The notes under the pieces are model-generated. The model saw only the letters and a list, made by a program, of their open reading frames with translations. It did not search any database and was not told where the DNA came from. From assembly GCA_963719525.1 (NCBI GenBank), contig CAVRCG010000001.1, forward strand, positions 1,116,001-1,180,000: a stretch of 64,000 nt of DNA. The letters run 5' to 3'. The translations under genes were made by a program, and so were the position numbers. Below, in pieces: positions 19,101 through 28,000 of the stretch. The number at the start of each line of letters is the position of its first letter. Position 1 is the stretch's first letter. The stretch comes from Bernardetia sp963719525 (GTDB taxonomy: Bacteria; Bacteroidota; Bacteroidia; Cytophagales; Bernardetiaceae).

Positions 19101-21981
19101 CATCAATGTAAAGATATATGGTTGACTCGGATGTGTTGTGAACCGCTGCTAGATGATGCCAGTTACCATCGTTAAAAGTCGTCGTCGTTTGTGCAGAACG
19201 ACCACCTGTGTTACTAGCTGGTACACGCTCTGTAAAAGCAATTCGCCCACCAATTAACTCTATATTATTATAAGTAGCACCACTATTAGCAGGACTTCTG
19301 CCCGCAAACAATGCACCACCTGCAGCCGTCGTTCTGAACCAAAACTCGTAGGTATAGTCTGCACCAATTGTAATTGAATTATTGATTTCTACAAAATCAT
19401 TACTCCCATCAAAATCAAGTGCATTAGTAGGAGCAACTCCTGTACCTCTCACAGCAAAATCATAAGCAGCTTCATCACAATCACTATTATTAATAGTAAT
19501 CGTTGCATTACGAATTCCTGTTGCACTTGGAGTAAAAGTAACATCAAAAGTAGTTGTTGCATTTCCTGCAACAGTTGTATTATTAGTAAAATTACTTACT
19601 ACAAAATCGCCTGCATTTGTTCCACTTACTACAATATCTGCTACTGTAAGTGTAGTAGCTGCTACTGTATTCTGAATCGTATAAGTAACTGTACTTGGTG
19701 TTCCATTTGCTACGCTACCAAAATTAGTGTCATCTGCTGCATCTGGTGTAGTATCGCCATCTGTAATAGAAACTAATGGACTTCCTCCTTGCAGATTGAT
19801 ATCTGTTACTGCACTTGGAGTAGTACCACTTACACCATTTGTAGAAGCGACCCAGTTAGAAGCACTTCCTGTAAGAGCAAAATTAGTAAGTGTACCATCA
19901 TTATTATTTGCAGTCAAATCATCAAGCGTAGTAAGACCTGTATTTGTTCCTGCTGCAACTCCTTGGTTGAAGTTGTAGTAAACTATCAAACCAGTTTCAT
20001 TTCCTACTAGTTCATTGTTCTTATTAGCATTGATTTCTGAACAAGTACGTGCTGTGTTCCAAATACGAACTTCATCCATTTGACCATCCAAATAATTTGG
20101 AGAACCTATACGACTATAACCAAGGTGATAGGAAATGTTGTCATTAATAGAATTACCACCGAGTGTACTTCCCACCTCTACTCCATCTACATAAAGAATA
20201 ATTTGAGTGGCAGTTTTTACTGCTGCGATGTGATGCCAATTGCCATCGTTATAGGTATCATTATCACTAAATATAGCCCTTCCTCCACTACTGCCAGCAG
20301 GAGCTGTATTGCTAAATACAATTTTACCATTATTTACAATAATAGAAGAATAAACACTATTAGCTCCGTTAGTAGTAGTAAAAAAAGCACCTGAAATTGC
20401 TGTAGTCTTCATCCAAAATTCGTAAGTAAATTCTGTATTTATACTTATAAAATTAGAGGCTGCGACAAAATCATTCGTTCCATCAAAATCAAGTGCATTA
20501 GTAGGAGGTGCTGACGTAGTAAAATTAATCTCATTTCCATAAGAAGTACCCTCACTATTAATAGCATAAGCACGCACAAAAACAGTAGTATTAGAAGGCA
20601 AACCTGTAATGGTTTGATTGAAAACTCCTGTGCCTGTGCCTATCTGTACCTTATTATTTAAAGTCGTTGGGGCTGTACTCGTACTCCAAACGATACCTCT
20701 ATCTGTTACAGGCGCACCTCCATCGGCAGTAACATCTCCACCCAAATCGGCTGTGGTAGCTGTTACGTTGCTTTGCGCTGCTGTGGTTACTGTTGGAGAA
20801 GTAACAATAGCACCAAAACGCATCACAGTAGTTCCGGCACCATTTCCACCATCTCTATACGCTACATAGGGTTCGTTTGTAGTGGGATGAAAGGCGAGGC
20901 TTTGAAAAAAAGCTCCTCCAGCCGAAAAACCTGCTGTGCCTACATTTACCCAAGCCGTTCCATTAAAACGCATAACAGTAGTTCGGTTACTATTTCCTTG
21001 ATCGTGATACGCTACATAGGGTTCGTTTGTAGTGGGATGAAAGGCGAGGCTTTGATAAAAAGCTGATCCAGCCGAAAAAGCTGCTGTGCCTACATTTACC
21101 CAAGCCGTTCCATTAAAACGCATAACAGTAGTTCGGTTACCATTTCCTTGATCGTAATACGCTACATAGGGTTCGTTTGTAGTGGGATGAAAGGCGAGGC
21201 TTTGATAAAAAGCTGATCCAGCCGAAAAAGCTGCTGTTCCTACATTTACCCAAGCCATTCCATTAAAACGCATAACAGTAGTTCGGTTACTATTTGCCTC
21301 ATCTCTATACGCTACATAGGGTTCGTTTGTAGTGGGATGAAAGCCGAGGCTTTGATAACTAGCTAATCCAGCCGAAAAAGCTGCTGTTCCTACATTTACC
21401 CAAGCCGTTCCATTAAAACGCATCACAGTAGTTCGTCTACCATTTGCAAAATCTCTATACGCTACATAGGGTTCGTTTGTAGTGGGATGAAAGCCGAGGC
21501 TTTGATACTGAGCTTCTGCAGACGAAAAAGCTGCTGTTCCTACATTTACCCAAGCCGTTCCATTAAAACGCATCACAGTAGTTCGTCCACCATTTCCACT
21601 TGCATCATCTCTATACGCTACATAGGGTTCGTTTGTAGTGGGATGAAAGGCGAGGCTTTGAAAAACAGCTTGTCCAGCCGAAAACCCTGCTGTGCCTACA
21701 TTTACCCAAGCCGTTCCATTAAAACGCATCACAGTAGTTCGTCCACCATTTCCACTTGCATCATCTCTATACGCTACATAGGGTTCGTTTGTAGTGGGAT
21801 GAAAGGCGAGGCTTTGATAAGGAGCTTGTCCAGCCGAAAAACCTGCTGTGCCTACATCTTGCCATGTTTGAGCTTTGAGGGAGGGAGCAAATAGGATAAA
21901 TAATCCTGTCAGTACAAATAGCAAAGACCTAAATCGTCTTCGCTGACAGTGTGTTTTTGAATTGTAAATTTTTTGTTTCAT
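13153..21981 (-). CDS. Giant T9SS adhesin locus C with four LamG domains
   Basis: Intact 2,942-residue surface protein. Order: signal peptide (1-38, ending SLKAQ); seven repeats of 50-52 residues (about 40-390; HPTTNEPYVAYRD, RTTVMRFNGTAW), like blades of a beta-propeller; a fibronectin-III-like domain (about 405-500; NTTVFVRAYAINSEG); four LamG domains (each TNALDFDG at the start and DEVRIWNT near the end) alternating with choice-of-anchor-D domains (TYTIQNT, ATITINNSDCDE); one more anchor-D domain and an Ig-like unit; the four-module SprB-like stalk; and a T9SS type A sorting domain (AIYPNPSTGIFNVRF, KGVYLIRFNQNG). LamG domains usually bind sugars or proteins, so adhesion is the likely role. 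Its first nine residues and upstream 20 bp match locus E, which fixes the start. It is divergent from a two-component system. Confidence 0.9.
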   Translation of the reverse strand: MKQKIYNSKTHCQRRRFRSLLFVLTGLFILFAPSLKAQTWQDVGTAGFSAGQAPYQSLAFHPTTNEPYVAYRDDASGNGGRTTVMRFNGTAWVNVGTAGFSAGQAVFQSLAFHPTTNEPYVAYRDDASGNGGRTTVMRFNGTAWVNVGTAAFSSAEAQYQSLGFHPTTNEPYVAYRDFANGRRTTVMRFNGTAWVNVGTAAFSAGLASYQSLGFHPTTNEPYVAYRDEANSNRTTVMRFNGMAWVNVGTAAFSAGSAFYQSLAFHPTTNEPYVAYYDQGNGNRTTVMRFNGTAWVNVGTAAFSAGSAFYQSLAFHPTTNEPYVAYHDQGNSNRTTVMRFNGTAWVNVGTAGFSAGGAFFQSLAFHPTTNEPYVAYRDGGNGAGTTVMRFGAIVTSPTVTTAAQSNVTATTADLGGDVTADGGAPVTDRGIVWSTSTAPTTLNNKVQIGTGTGVFNQTITGLPSNTTVFVRAYAINSEGTSYGNEINFTTSAPPTNALDFDGTNDFVAASNFISINTEFTYEFWMKTTAISGAFFTTTNGANSVYSSIIVNNGKIVFSNTAPAGSSGGRAIFSDNDTYNDGNWHHIAAVKTATQIILYVDGVEVGSTLGGNSINDNISYHLGYSRIGSPNYLDGQMDEVRIWNTARTCSEINANKNNELVGNETGLIVYYNFNQGVAAGTNTGLTTLDDLTANNNDGTLTNFALTGSASNWVASTNGVSGTTPSAVTDINLQGGSPLVSITDGDTTPDAADDTNFGSVANGTPSTVTYTIQNTVAATTLTVADIVVSGTNAGDFVVSNFTNNTTVAGNATTTFDVTFTPSATGIRNATITINNSDCDEAAYDFAVRGTGVAPTNALDFDGSNDFVEINNSITIGADYTYEFWFRTTAAGGALFAGRSPANSGATYNNIELIGGRIAFTERVPASNTGGRSAQTTTTFNDGNWHHLAAVHNTSESTIYLYIDGNLTGTDGVGSGINGDVDYFLGVNTPGSPRYLDGELDEVRIWNTARTCSEINANKNNELVGNETGLIVYYNFNQGVAAGTNTGLTTLDDLTANNNDGTLTNFALTGSASNWVASTNGVSGTTPSVLADINLQGGSPLVSITDGDTTPDAADDTDFGSIANGTPSTVTYTIQNTVAATTLTVADIVVSGTNAGDFVVSNFTNNTTVAGNATTTFDVTFTPSATGIRNATITINNSDCDEAAYDFAVRGTGVAPTNALDFDGTNDWVNTSIVMPSTYTKEVWVFIPSANGRANNIISGGIADGQHAFWISSANSYRLASGHNGAWQSVIDASPIPFGSWQHVVVTYDATTQEMKLYRNGNLVDDATGVPNFSSGTKVRLGAFGDNVNLLGGQMDEVRIWNTVRTCSEINANKNNELVGNETGLIAYYNFNQGVAAGTNTGLTTLDDLTTNNNDGTLTNFALTGSASNWVASTNGVSGTTPSAVTDINLQGGSPLVSITDGDTTPDAADDTDFGNVFTNRVVTYTIQNTVAGSTLNIADIVVSGANSSDFVVSNFTNNTTVAGNATTTFDVTFTPSALAVRNATITINNSDCDESAYDFAVRGTGVAPTNALDFDGSDYVSASVSPLYDGLSSLSVEVWVYATSTDQQIILHRWQGTNQFSLEISGGQRKMIFVVAGSGVVSSANTFPINEWVHVACVFDGAASTMSIYENGQLTGSIATPRTSINASSSPLTIGRRSDSPTQFLTGKVDEVRIWNTVRTQTEIANNRNTELVGNETGLVAYYTFDEGTAGANNTAITAPEIINHAGGCPATMNGFAKTGTTSNWVTGNSAIVEVTQGVVIQPEINLLGNGNSITDGDTTPDAADDTDFGSVTNGTPSTVTYTIQNTVAATTLTVADIVVSGTNAADFVVSNFTNNTTVAGNATTTFDVTFTPSATGIRNATITINNSDCDEAAYDFAVRGTGISSTPEINLVGNGIDILTGTTATSTTNNTDFGQTVGTSVSKTFAIQNTGTGALNVANITSSNPAFSFENVPTSFIVNDQRMFQIVFTPTVSGVQTSTITITNNDADEAAYTFTVAGEGICPVTTDVFASTSTVLPNQVGSIRVNSKLGVIYQLQNVTAGNTDVGNPIAGTGGVIYLPTNQLTTTTSFRVIANRGLNCGNVTSNTVTITVSGSVTGYGYQQTELNTCSSTSTIADITVTLLGSSFLWDDTNTTTTQNLSNVENGIYSVNIDNGTTLLPVIVGSPVLWEKPIRATLTNEGRIVANGVYDWNLNEAAATSKSKLESNENGGFTFIVEDMTTIEHVSIGFSTPNEVSSYLSIDNSFYVESNGNLSIYLNDVNFYLDVEGITVSVGDRLTITREGTSINYYYNAELVYSDVEARNATDELVVDIALVEGTSPQVWFSKCGSNFFEVNYVQNQEDACNTPSTGEGSVTLLPQVGGVAPYTYAWTNGATAIANPTGLTTGLTSVEVTDNEGYKKVLPVIIGNPVNWTDLQNVSASQGKLFTSGFVSTYSNSGAISQTGMGASTDGGITYIYSSAVSNYVVGLSAQNTNPDWATILYGVYIYNGTMLVYQSGVVMARIEEIADQDRISMIRKGNQIIFYQNSTEVHRMASTTADLFVDVTLESGQTPVIFASWCTTTASDLVLTYSQTAVDDCTTLGTNEGAITLQGNGGLSAYTYNWTDGSTDNPRVNLARGIYEVTLGNGVSTVTAPIIIGGFANWGNLTTNTTQIAGTITSSVSTDFTTPEGGLSTNRLAASTDGGISFIVPNTTDLSNFQIGLSSTTAIGSDWESMGYSVWINGENSILIYESGVYVGATQSVIAGDRISIIRKAGNVEYYINSKRVRITTVGGITQELAADISIIAGTSPTVYASFCNTGFRIANKTKAPENVTQTNAEVTLEKENRFAIYPNPSTGIFNVRFATQLTANTEVTIFDGIGRAIKTQTFEKGNQKFSIDLNNQPKGVYLIRFNQNGATYSKSIVIE
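16200..20510 (-). repeat. Four tandem LamG/anchor-D coding repeats, ~1.07 kb each
   Basis: The word TCATCTGCTGCATCTGGTGT recurs at about 16513, 17579, 18644 and 19727, i.e. at spacings near 1,065-1,083 bp. The anchor-D halves are nearly identical in DNA. The LamG halves between them differ much more. This suggests that the conserved halves are homogenised by recombination while the LamG domains diversify. Confidence 0.8.
20830..21850 (-). repeat. Seven 150-156 bp tandem coding repeats
   Basis: The 10-mer GCTACATAGG starts at 20861, 21011, 21161, 21311, 21461, 21617 and 21773, giving spacings of exactly 150 (four times) and 156 bp (twice). The repeats encode 50- or 52-residue propeller-like units near the N-terminus of adhesin C and are nearly identical in DNA, so copy number is probably unstable. 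Confidence 0.9.
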
Positions 21982-22385
21982 TTTTTTGAAATAAAAGGTT
22001 AAATAAAATAAGTGAAGCTACCTAGGGATCAATTACGACCTGTTAAAGCAGCGAAGCTAATTAAAGATTACGAATTACGAATTAAACTTCTGACTACTAG
22101 TTAATTATATAATTAAAAGTGTCAATTTATTTAATTTCTATTCCTATGAATCAATTACGAATTATTAATACACTGTCTTATTTAATGTATTGATTCAAAT
22201 TGGTAGGTAGAGTGATAAATAGAAATAAATCCTGATTGGTTGTTTTTTACTTTACAAAAAAAATAAAACAGTGGGAAAATCCCCAATAAAAAAGCAAAAA
22301 TGTTCTGAAAGTGCCGTTTTTTGTTCTGAACTTGTTCAACATTTCAAAAAAATGAGCGTTTTAAAGGTATATATTACAAAAAACT
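21982..22385. other. Divergent intergenic region between adhesin C and kinase
   Basis: This AT-rich gap holds the minus-strand promoter and leader of adhesin C (the first 20 bp upstream of its ATG are identical to those of locus E) and the upstream region of the kinase. ATTACGAATTA-type words recur (22065-22165). No open frame of note is present. Confidence 0.4.
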
Positions 22386-22393
22386 TACTTTTG
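22386..22393 (+). promoter_or_regulatory. Candidate -7 promoter element for the kinase operon
   Basis: TACTTTTG matches the Bacteroidota -7 consensus TAnnTTTG. It lies about 210 bp upstream of the histidine-kinase ATG. A clear -33 TTG element at the usual spacing is not obvious, so this is tentative. Confidence 0.35.
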
Positions 22394-22603
22394 TTCTTTT
22401 TTGCCTAACCTGTTTTAGCTTTTTGAAGCCTTATTGGCTTAGTATAGAACGAGTTCTCTAATTTATCTTATCAGTTAGAGTCAAAATGCTTTGTGCATAT
22501 CTTCATTTTATTTGGCTTAGGTGCTTCAAGGTAGTATAATCACAAGAGTTAGGGTAAGCTAGTTATTGATTTAAAACTTGGATTTATTTTCTCAAACTGA
22601 TTT

Positions 22604-23074
22604 ATGTTATTTTATACTACTCAAGTAAGAGTAAAATTAATTTTTGCATTCTTATTTCTCCATATTTACTACACTTGCTCAAAAGCACAATCTACAACTG
22701 ACTGTGTGGAGCAAATAGATATTTTGCTGAATCAGTATAGTTCGTATGAGCTTCTTAGTTTGATAGATAGTTGTAGCCAAGGCGTAGAAGATAAGCACCT
22801 CAAAAAGCAGTTTGCTATTGCTAGATTGCGAGCCTTGCACCATGCAGGCGAATATGAAGAAGTAACTATTTATTCTAGGGAAGTAATGGAAATTTATCCT
22901 ACTGATGATTTGTTTTTGGCTAAGGTACATATCTTACGAGCCTTAAATTTTGAATATGTAGATGCTTTTGTAGAAGCAAAAGAAGAATTAGAAATAGCAG
23001 ACTCCTCTTATTGCGAAGTATCCAGAAGAAAAATATTACTGTATTTTTTTGTATCGTTATGCGTCTTTTTATAG
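22604..23074 (+). CDS. TPR sensor histidine kinase, N-terminal part (frameshifted)
   Basis: First piece of one kinase gene running 22604-24335. It starts with an exported N-terminus (signal-like stretch KLIFAFLFLHIYYTCSKAQ, about residues 11-29) followed by helical TPR-like repeats (HHAGEYEEVTIYSREVMEIYP; DAFVEAKEELEIADSSY). The frame is lost in a run of seven T (23044-23050). With six T the reading continues RRKILLYFLYRYASFYR straight into the second piece. The run could be a sequencing error, a phase-variable tract, or a site where polymerase slippage restores some full-length protein. Confidence 0.8.
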   Translation: MLFYTTQVRVKLIFAFLFLHIYYTCSKAQSTTDCVEQIDILLNQYSSYELLSLIDSCSQGVEDKHLKKQFAIARLRALHHAGEYEEVTIYSREVMEIYPTDDLFLAKVHILRALNFEYVDAFVEAKEELEIADSSYCEVSRRKILLYFFVSLCVFL

Positions 23075-24335
23075 AGTGACAGGAAAAGAAGAGTTGGCAG
23101 AAAAGTATTCTTATCTAGCTTTAGCACACGCACAGAAATATGATTTTGAGAGTGAAGAAGCAGTAGCCAATATGTTATTATGTTTCATCACTAAGAAAAA
23201 AAATGAAATTGATAAATCGCTATTATTTGCAAATAAAGCATTGGATTATTGGATTGAAGTAGGAGATTTGCATGGCGCAGAAGGTATGTTTGTCAATATT
23301 GCCAGAATATATAATCAACAAGAAAAGTACGATAGTGCGCTTTTGTATATAGATAAGGGAATTACTTTATCAGAAAATCAATCTCAGAGTGAAACTTCTT
23401 ATCTCTTACGTAGTCTCTACGAGCTGCAAGCTACCATATATGATAATAAAAAGGAGTATGAAAAAGCCTACATCTCTTTGCAAAATTCAGTACAACAAGA
23501 AGATAACATACATCTTTTAGAGGAAAGGAAAATGTTGTTAGAGTTAGAATATAAGTTTAAGAGAAGAGAAGAAGTAATTGCTTTAGAAAGCAAGAATCGT
23601 AATTTATTAATTGGTGTTACAGCTTTACTATTGCTTTTAGCTGTACTATTTTGTTTTATATTTTTATTATACAAATCTCGCCAAATCATAAAATCTAAAG
23701 TAGAGGAAGAGATACAAAACAGCAAAACTTTAGAAAACTTAGTAGAAACAAAAAAAATCCTACTCAAAGAACTTCAACACCGTGTAAAAAATAATCTAGC
23801 TCTGATTATTAGTCTAATAGATCAACATATTTCAAAATATAACAAAGCTTCTTTTGTTGCGCTGAAAGAGAGAGTAAATGCCATTGCTACGCTCCAAGTA
23901 ATGCTTTTAGAAAATTATGAAGCACCAGAAGCAACTGAACAGCTTATTGATATAAAACTATATTTAGAAAGTTTGGTAGAAAATCTATGTTATCTAAGAC
24001 GAGATGAAATAGTTATCCATCAAGAAATAGATATAGAAAAGCTAGAGAGTGAAATAAGCACTCCAATAGGTCTTTTTGTCAATGAATTGATTACAAACAG
24101 CATCAAACACGCCCAGCCTGCCGACAATCAAAATTTAGAAATAGAGCTAAAATTATTTATAGAAAATGATGCACTTATTCTCTCTTACAAAGACAATGGT
24201 AGTAGCTTTATTGAAAACAAACAAGGCATAGGAAGCACTATTTTCTATGCCATGACTAGGCAGTTAGAAGGGGTTTTGAGTCGCAATGAAAGTCATTATT
24301 TAATTTCTATTCCTTACAATAACCAATCAAATTAG
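23049..24335 (+). CDS. TPR sensor histidine kinase (HisKA_2 type), main part
   Basis: Second piece of the kinase; the apparent start is internal. It holds more TPR helices (about residues 15-170: SLLFANKALDYW, KYDSALLYIDKGI, EKAYISLQNSV) and one transmembrane segment (about 187-210; IGVTALLLLLAVLFCFIFLLY). A short coiled coil leads into a HisKA_2-type phosphoacceptor region with ELQHRVKNNLALI, where the histidine is the site of autophosphorylation. An ATPase domain follows with an N-box (FVNELITNSIKHA) and a short DNGSSF/GIGS segment in place of classical G1/G2 boxes. Such periplasm-facing TPR kinases signal to LytTR regulators, and the next gene, 7 bp on, is one. The pair is divergent from adhesin C. 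Confidence 0.88.
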   Translation: MYRYASFYRVTGKEELAEKYSYLALAHAQKYDFESEEAVANMLLCFITKKKNEIDKSLLFANKALDYWIEVGDLHGAEGMFVNIARIYNQQEKYDSALLYIDKGITLSENQSQSETSYLLRSLYELQATIYDNKKEYEKAYISLQNSVQQEDNIHLLEERKMLLELEYKFKRREEVIALESKNRNLLIGVTALLLLLAVLFCFIFLLYKSRQIIKSKVEEEIQNSKTLENLVETKKILLKELQHRVKNNLALIISLIDQHISKYNKASFVALKERVNAIATLQVMLLENYEAPEATEQLIDIKLYLESLVENLCYLRRDEIVIHQEIDIEKLESEISTPIGLFVNELITNSIKHAQPADNQNLEIELKLFIENDALILSYKDNGSSFIENKQGIGSTIFYAMTRQLEGVLSRNESHYLISIPYNNQSN

Positions 24336-24342
24336 TTTTTAT

Positions 24343-24996
24343 ATGAAATCTACCATCCTATTAGCAGAAGATGAAGTTTTGCAAGCTATTTCAATTCAAG
24401 ATTATTTAAAAAAACATGATTATGAAGTTATTATAGCCATTAATTACAAAGAAGCTATTTCATTTTTAGATGAAATGAATATAGACATAGCCATATTAGA
24501 TATTCATCTAAAAGGAACAAAAACTGGTTTAGACATTGGAAGATATATTCAGACTAATTGCCCTACTCTTCCTATTATATTTGTAACATCTTATACAGAC
24601 AAGCAAACTCTATTAGAAATAAAAGAAACTGGAGCTGTTACTTTTCTAAGTAAACCTATAAAAACAATAGATTTATTGGTAGCTTTAGATATTATAGAGA
24701 GCAATCTAAGAACTAAGGTTCTAATTTTGAAAATAGGAAAACAAAAATATCATTTGGACTTGGCAGATATATGCTATATTGAATCTGAACATATTTATAT
24801 AAAGATAAAAAATAAAATAGAACAAGATTTGCTTATTCGTCATTCTATAAAATCTATACTTAAAAAGTTATCTTCTAACTTCAAACAAATAAATCGAAGT
24901 GTAATTATAAATACAGATTATATCACTCAACACTCTGATTCAGAGATTATGGTAGCTGATAAAGTATTCAAAGTTTCTTCTTCATTCAAATTGTAG
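24343..24996 (+). CDS. LytTR-family response regulator
   Basis: A 217-residue two-domain regulator. The receiver (about 1-120) has the acidic pair EDE, the phosphoacceptor Asp in AILDIHLKG, the Thr/Ser in FVTSYTD and the Lys in FLSKPIK. The C-terminal LytTR DNA-binding domain (about 125-217) has the typical DICYIESEHIYIKI, LLIRHSIKSIL and FKQINRSVIINTDYI segments. It is co-transcribed with the preceding histidine kinase (7 bp spacing) and is its obvious partner. LytTR proteins bind pairs of short direct repeats upstream of target promoters; the neighbouring adhesin genes are candidate targets by proximity. Confidence 0.92.
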   Translation: MKSTILLAEDEVLQAISIQDYLKKHDYEVIIAINYKEAISFLDEMNIDIAILDIHLKGTKTGLDIGRYIQTNCPTLPIIFVTSYTDKQTLLEIKETGAVTFLSKPIKTIDLLVALDIIESNLRTKVLILKIGKQKYHLDLADICYIESEHIYIKIKNKIEQDLLIRHSIKSILKKLSSNFKQINRSVIINTDYITQHSDSEIMVADKVFKVSSSFKL

Positions 24997-25021
24997 GAGC
25001 AATACCATAGTTTACGCAACA

Positions 25022-25054
25022 AAAAAACCCCTCACTCAAAGAATGAAGGGGTTT
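25022..25054. terminator. Bidirectional terminator between regulator and adhesin D
   Basis: Hairpin AAAACCCCTCACTC-AAA-GAATGAAGGGGTTTT between two convergent genes ending at 24996 (+) and 25074 (-). A and T runs on the two sides serve both directions. It is the array-type terminator. Confidence 0.8.
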
Positions 25055-25073
25055 TGTAATCTGCTTTTATTTT

Positions 25074-28000
25074 TTAATTTATTCTAAAATTATTGATTTT
25101 GAATAAGTAAGCTCCGTTTTGATTGAAGTGAATCAAGTACATTCCTTTTGGTTGATTGTTTAAGTCAATACTAAACTTCTGATTTCCTTTTTCAAAAGTT
25201 TGTGTTTTGATTGCTCTACCAATTCCATCAAAAATAGTTACTTCTGTGTTTTCTGTAAGCAAACTTGCAAAACGAACATTGAAAATACCAGTACTTGGAT
25301 TTGGATAAATGGCAAATCTATCTTCTTCTAATACAGTCTCATTTTCTGTTTTTGTAATTTTCGTTTTGTTTGCAATTCTAGCCCCTGGGTTACAAAATGA
25401 AGCATAAACAACAGGTGAAGTTCCATCAACAACAACAATATCAGCAGCTAATTCTTGCGTTACTGTTCCTGTTGTGGTAATACGAATTTGTTTGTCATTA
25501 ACATAGTATTCTACATTTCCAGCTTTTCTAACAATAGAAATTCTGTCGCCAGTAGCAACTGTTTGGAAAGTTCCTACAACAGTTCCACTCTCGTATATAG
25601 TGATGTTATTTGTACCATTGATCCAAATACTGTATTCCATGTTTCTCCATGCTGGCGTTGTAGCAGTAGTAGAAGACAAACCGATTTGATAATTGCTCAA
25701 ACCACTTGCTGGAACAATATAAGTAATTCCTCCATCTGTACTAGCAGCCAGACGGTTGGTAGAAAGTCCTCCCTGTGGATTGGCTTCAAAATCAGTAGTT
25801 ACAGAAGAGGTGATTGTACCGTTGCTTTGAGTTGCACTAGCAGACAGATTACCCCAGTTTACAAATCCACCTACAACAACAGGAAATACTTTAGAAGCAG
25901 CTCCACTTGCTAGAGTTACGTTGTAGAGTCCTCTTGCTAGTCCTGTTCTTGGATTATCTGTATTTGCGTCGTTCCAAGTATAAGTATAAGCAGCACCACC
26001 TGTTCCTTGCAGCGTAACTGCACCTTCGTTTGTACCAAAAGTAGCACAATCATCTATGGCAGTCTGCGTATAAGTAAGACCTAAATCTTCACTTTTTGGC
26101 GCACACCAAGAAGCATAAACAACAGGAGAAGTCCCTTCCACAACTGATACATCAGCAGCTAATTCTTGGGTTATTGTTCCTGTAGTAAACTCACGAACCA
26201 ATTTGCTGTTGATATAATATTCTATATTACTCCCTTTTCTAATAATAGAAATTCTGTCCCCAGCAGCAACTGAACCTACAGCACCTCTATCAACACCACT
26301 TTCATAAACAATAACGCTATTTACACTATTTATCCAAACGCTATACCCCATACTTTGCCAATCTGCACCTGTAGAAGTAATAGAAGACAAACCAATTTGA
26401 AAATTAGATAAATCAGAGCCACTTGGAACAATAAAACTAACTCCTCCATCGGTATTGGATGGCAAAATATCAACTGACAAGCCTCCTTCTGGAGTATCAA
26501 AATCAGTTGCTGTAGTAGCTGTAATGCTACCTGTAGTTTGAGTAGCATTAGCAGTTAGATTTCCCCAATTTACAAGGCTACCTACAATAACAGGAGCAGT
26601 CAAAGTAGCAGCACCACTTCTTAGAGTTACAGTATACAAACCTGCTTTTAAAGCTGTTCTTGGATTGCTCGTATTGGTGTCATTCCACGTAAATACATAC
26701 GCAGCCGAACCACCAGTTGCTCGTAAATCAATTGCCCCTTCGCCTGTTGAAGTGGTACAATTATCTGTACTTGTTTGAGTGTAAGCTAGTTCTAAATCAG
26801 TAGCTGTAGTACTACACCAAGAAGCATAAATGATAGGTGTTTGTCCTGTTTCTACAGTTGCATCGGCAAACAAATCGCCTGTTATACACGCCATACGATG
26901 TACTTCTTTGCTATTTTGATAAAAAACAACTTCATTACCCATTCTGATAATACTGATACGGTCTTGGTCTGCAATTCCCTCTACATTTTTTACGGTAACT
27001 CCACTTTCGTATATCTGCATTCTTCCGTTTTTGATGTAGGTAGAATACAAAATAGTTGTCCAATCTGGATTAGTGTTTTGAGAGGAGAGACCAATTATAT
27101 AATTCGAACCGTTATCGTCTTTATACGTATAAGTAATTCCACCGTTTGTAGCTGCGCCCATTCCAGATTGTGAAATTGCACCCGAATTACTATAATTACT
27201 TACAAATCCGATAGTAAATAGTTTGCCTTGTGAAGAAGATACATTTTGCAAATCTGTCCAATTTACTGGGCTTCCTACAATGACAGGAAGTGATTTGGTA
27301 AATCCTATATTATCCGTTACGGTTACAGAAGTAAGTCCTGTTATCAATCCTGTTGGATTGCCTACAGAAGGTATTCCGTTCGACCAAGAATACGTATAAG
27401 GTGCTACGCCTCCCAATTGAGGTAAAAGAGTAATTGCGCCTTCACCAGTTGAAGAAGTATTACAAGCATCGTCTGAACTCTGAACATAGTTTACTTCAAA
27501 CGAATTGGTCGTACAAGTAGAGAACCAAACTTGAGGACTTGTACCTGCTACTAAAGCAATATCTACCACTAATTCGTCGGTTGCATTTTTAGGCTCTGTA
27601 TCTGTATAAACCAAACTTGAATTGTAGTAATAGTTAATAGAAGTTCCCTCTCTAGTTATCGTCAGACGGTCACCAACAGAAACAGTAACATTAGGAACTT
27701 CAAAGAAGAAAGGAATATCGTTTAGATAAATAGATAATTTACCATCCGATTCTATGTAAAAACTATTATCAATAGACAAATAAGAAGCATCTGTGTTTGG
27801 GGTTGCAAATCCGATAGAAGAGTTAGCAATCGTAGCCATATCTTCTACTAAGAACGTAAAACCACCATTTTCATTACTTTCTAATTTTGATTTAGAAGTG
27901 GCTGCTGCTTCATTAGAGTCCCAATTATACGTTCCGTTTGCTTTTAATCTACCTTCATTAGTGATAATTCCACGAACTGGATTTTCCCAAACTACAGGCG

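Noticed and set aside
20830..21850. Possible CRISPR array
   Set aside because: Repeat units of 150-156 bp are entirely coding, in frame, and have no spacers.
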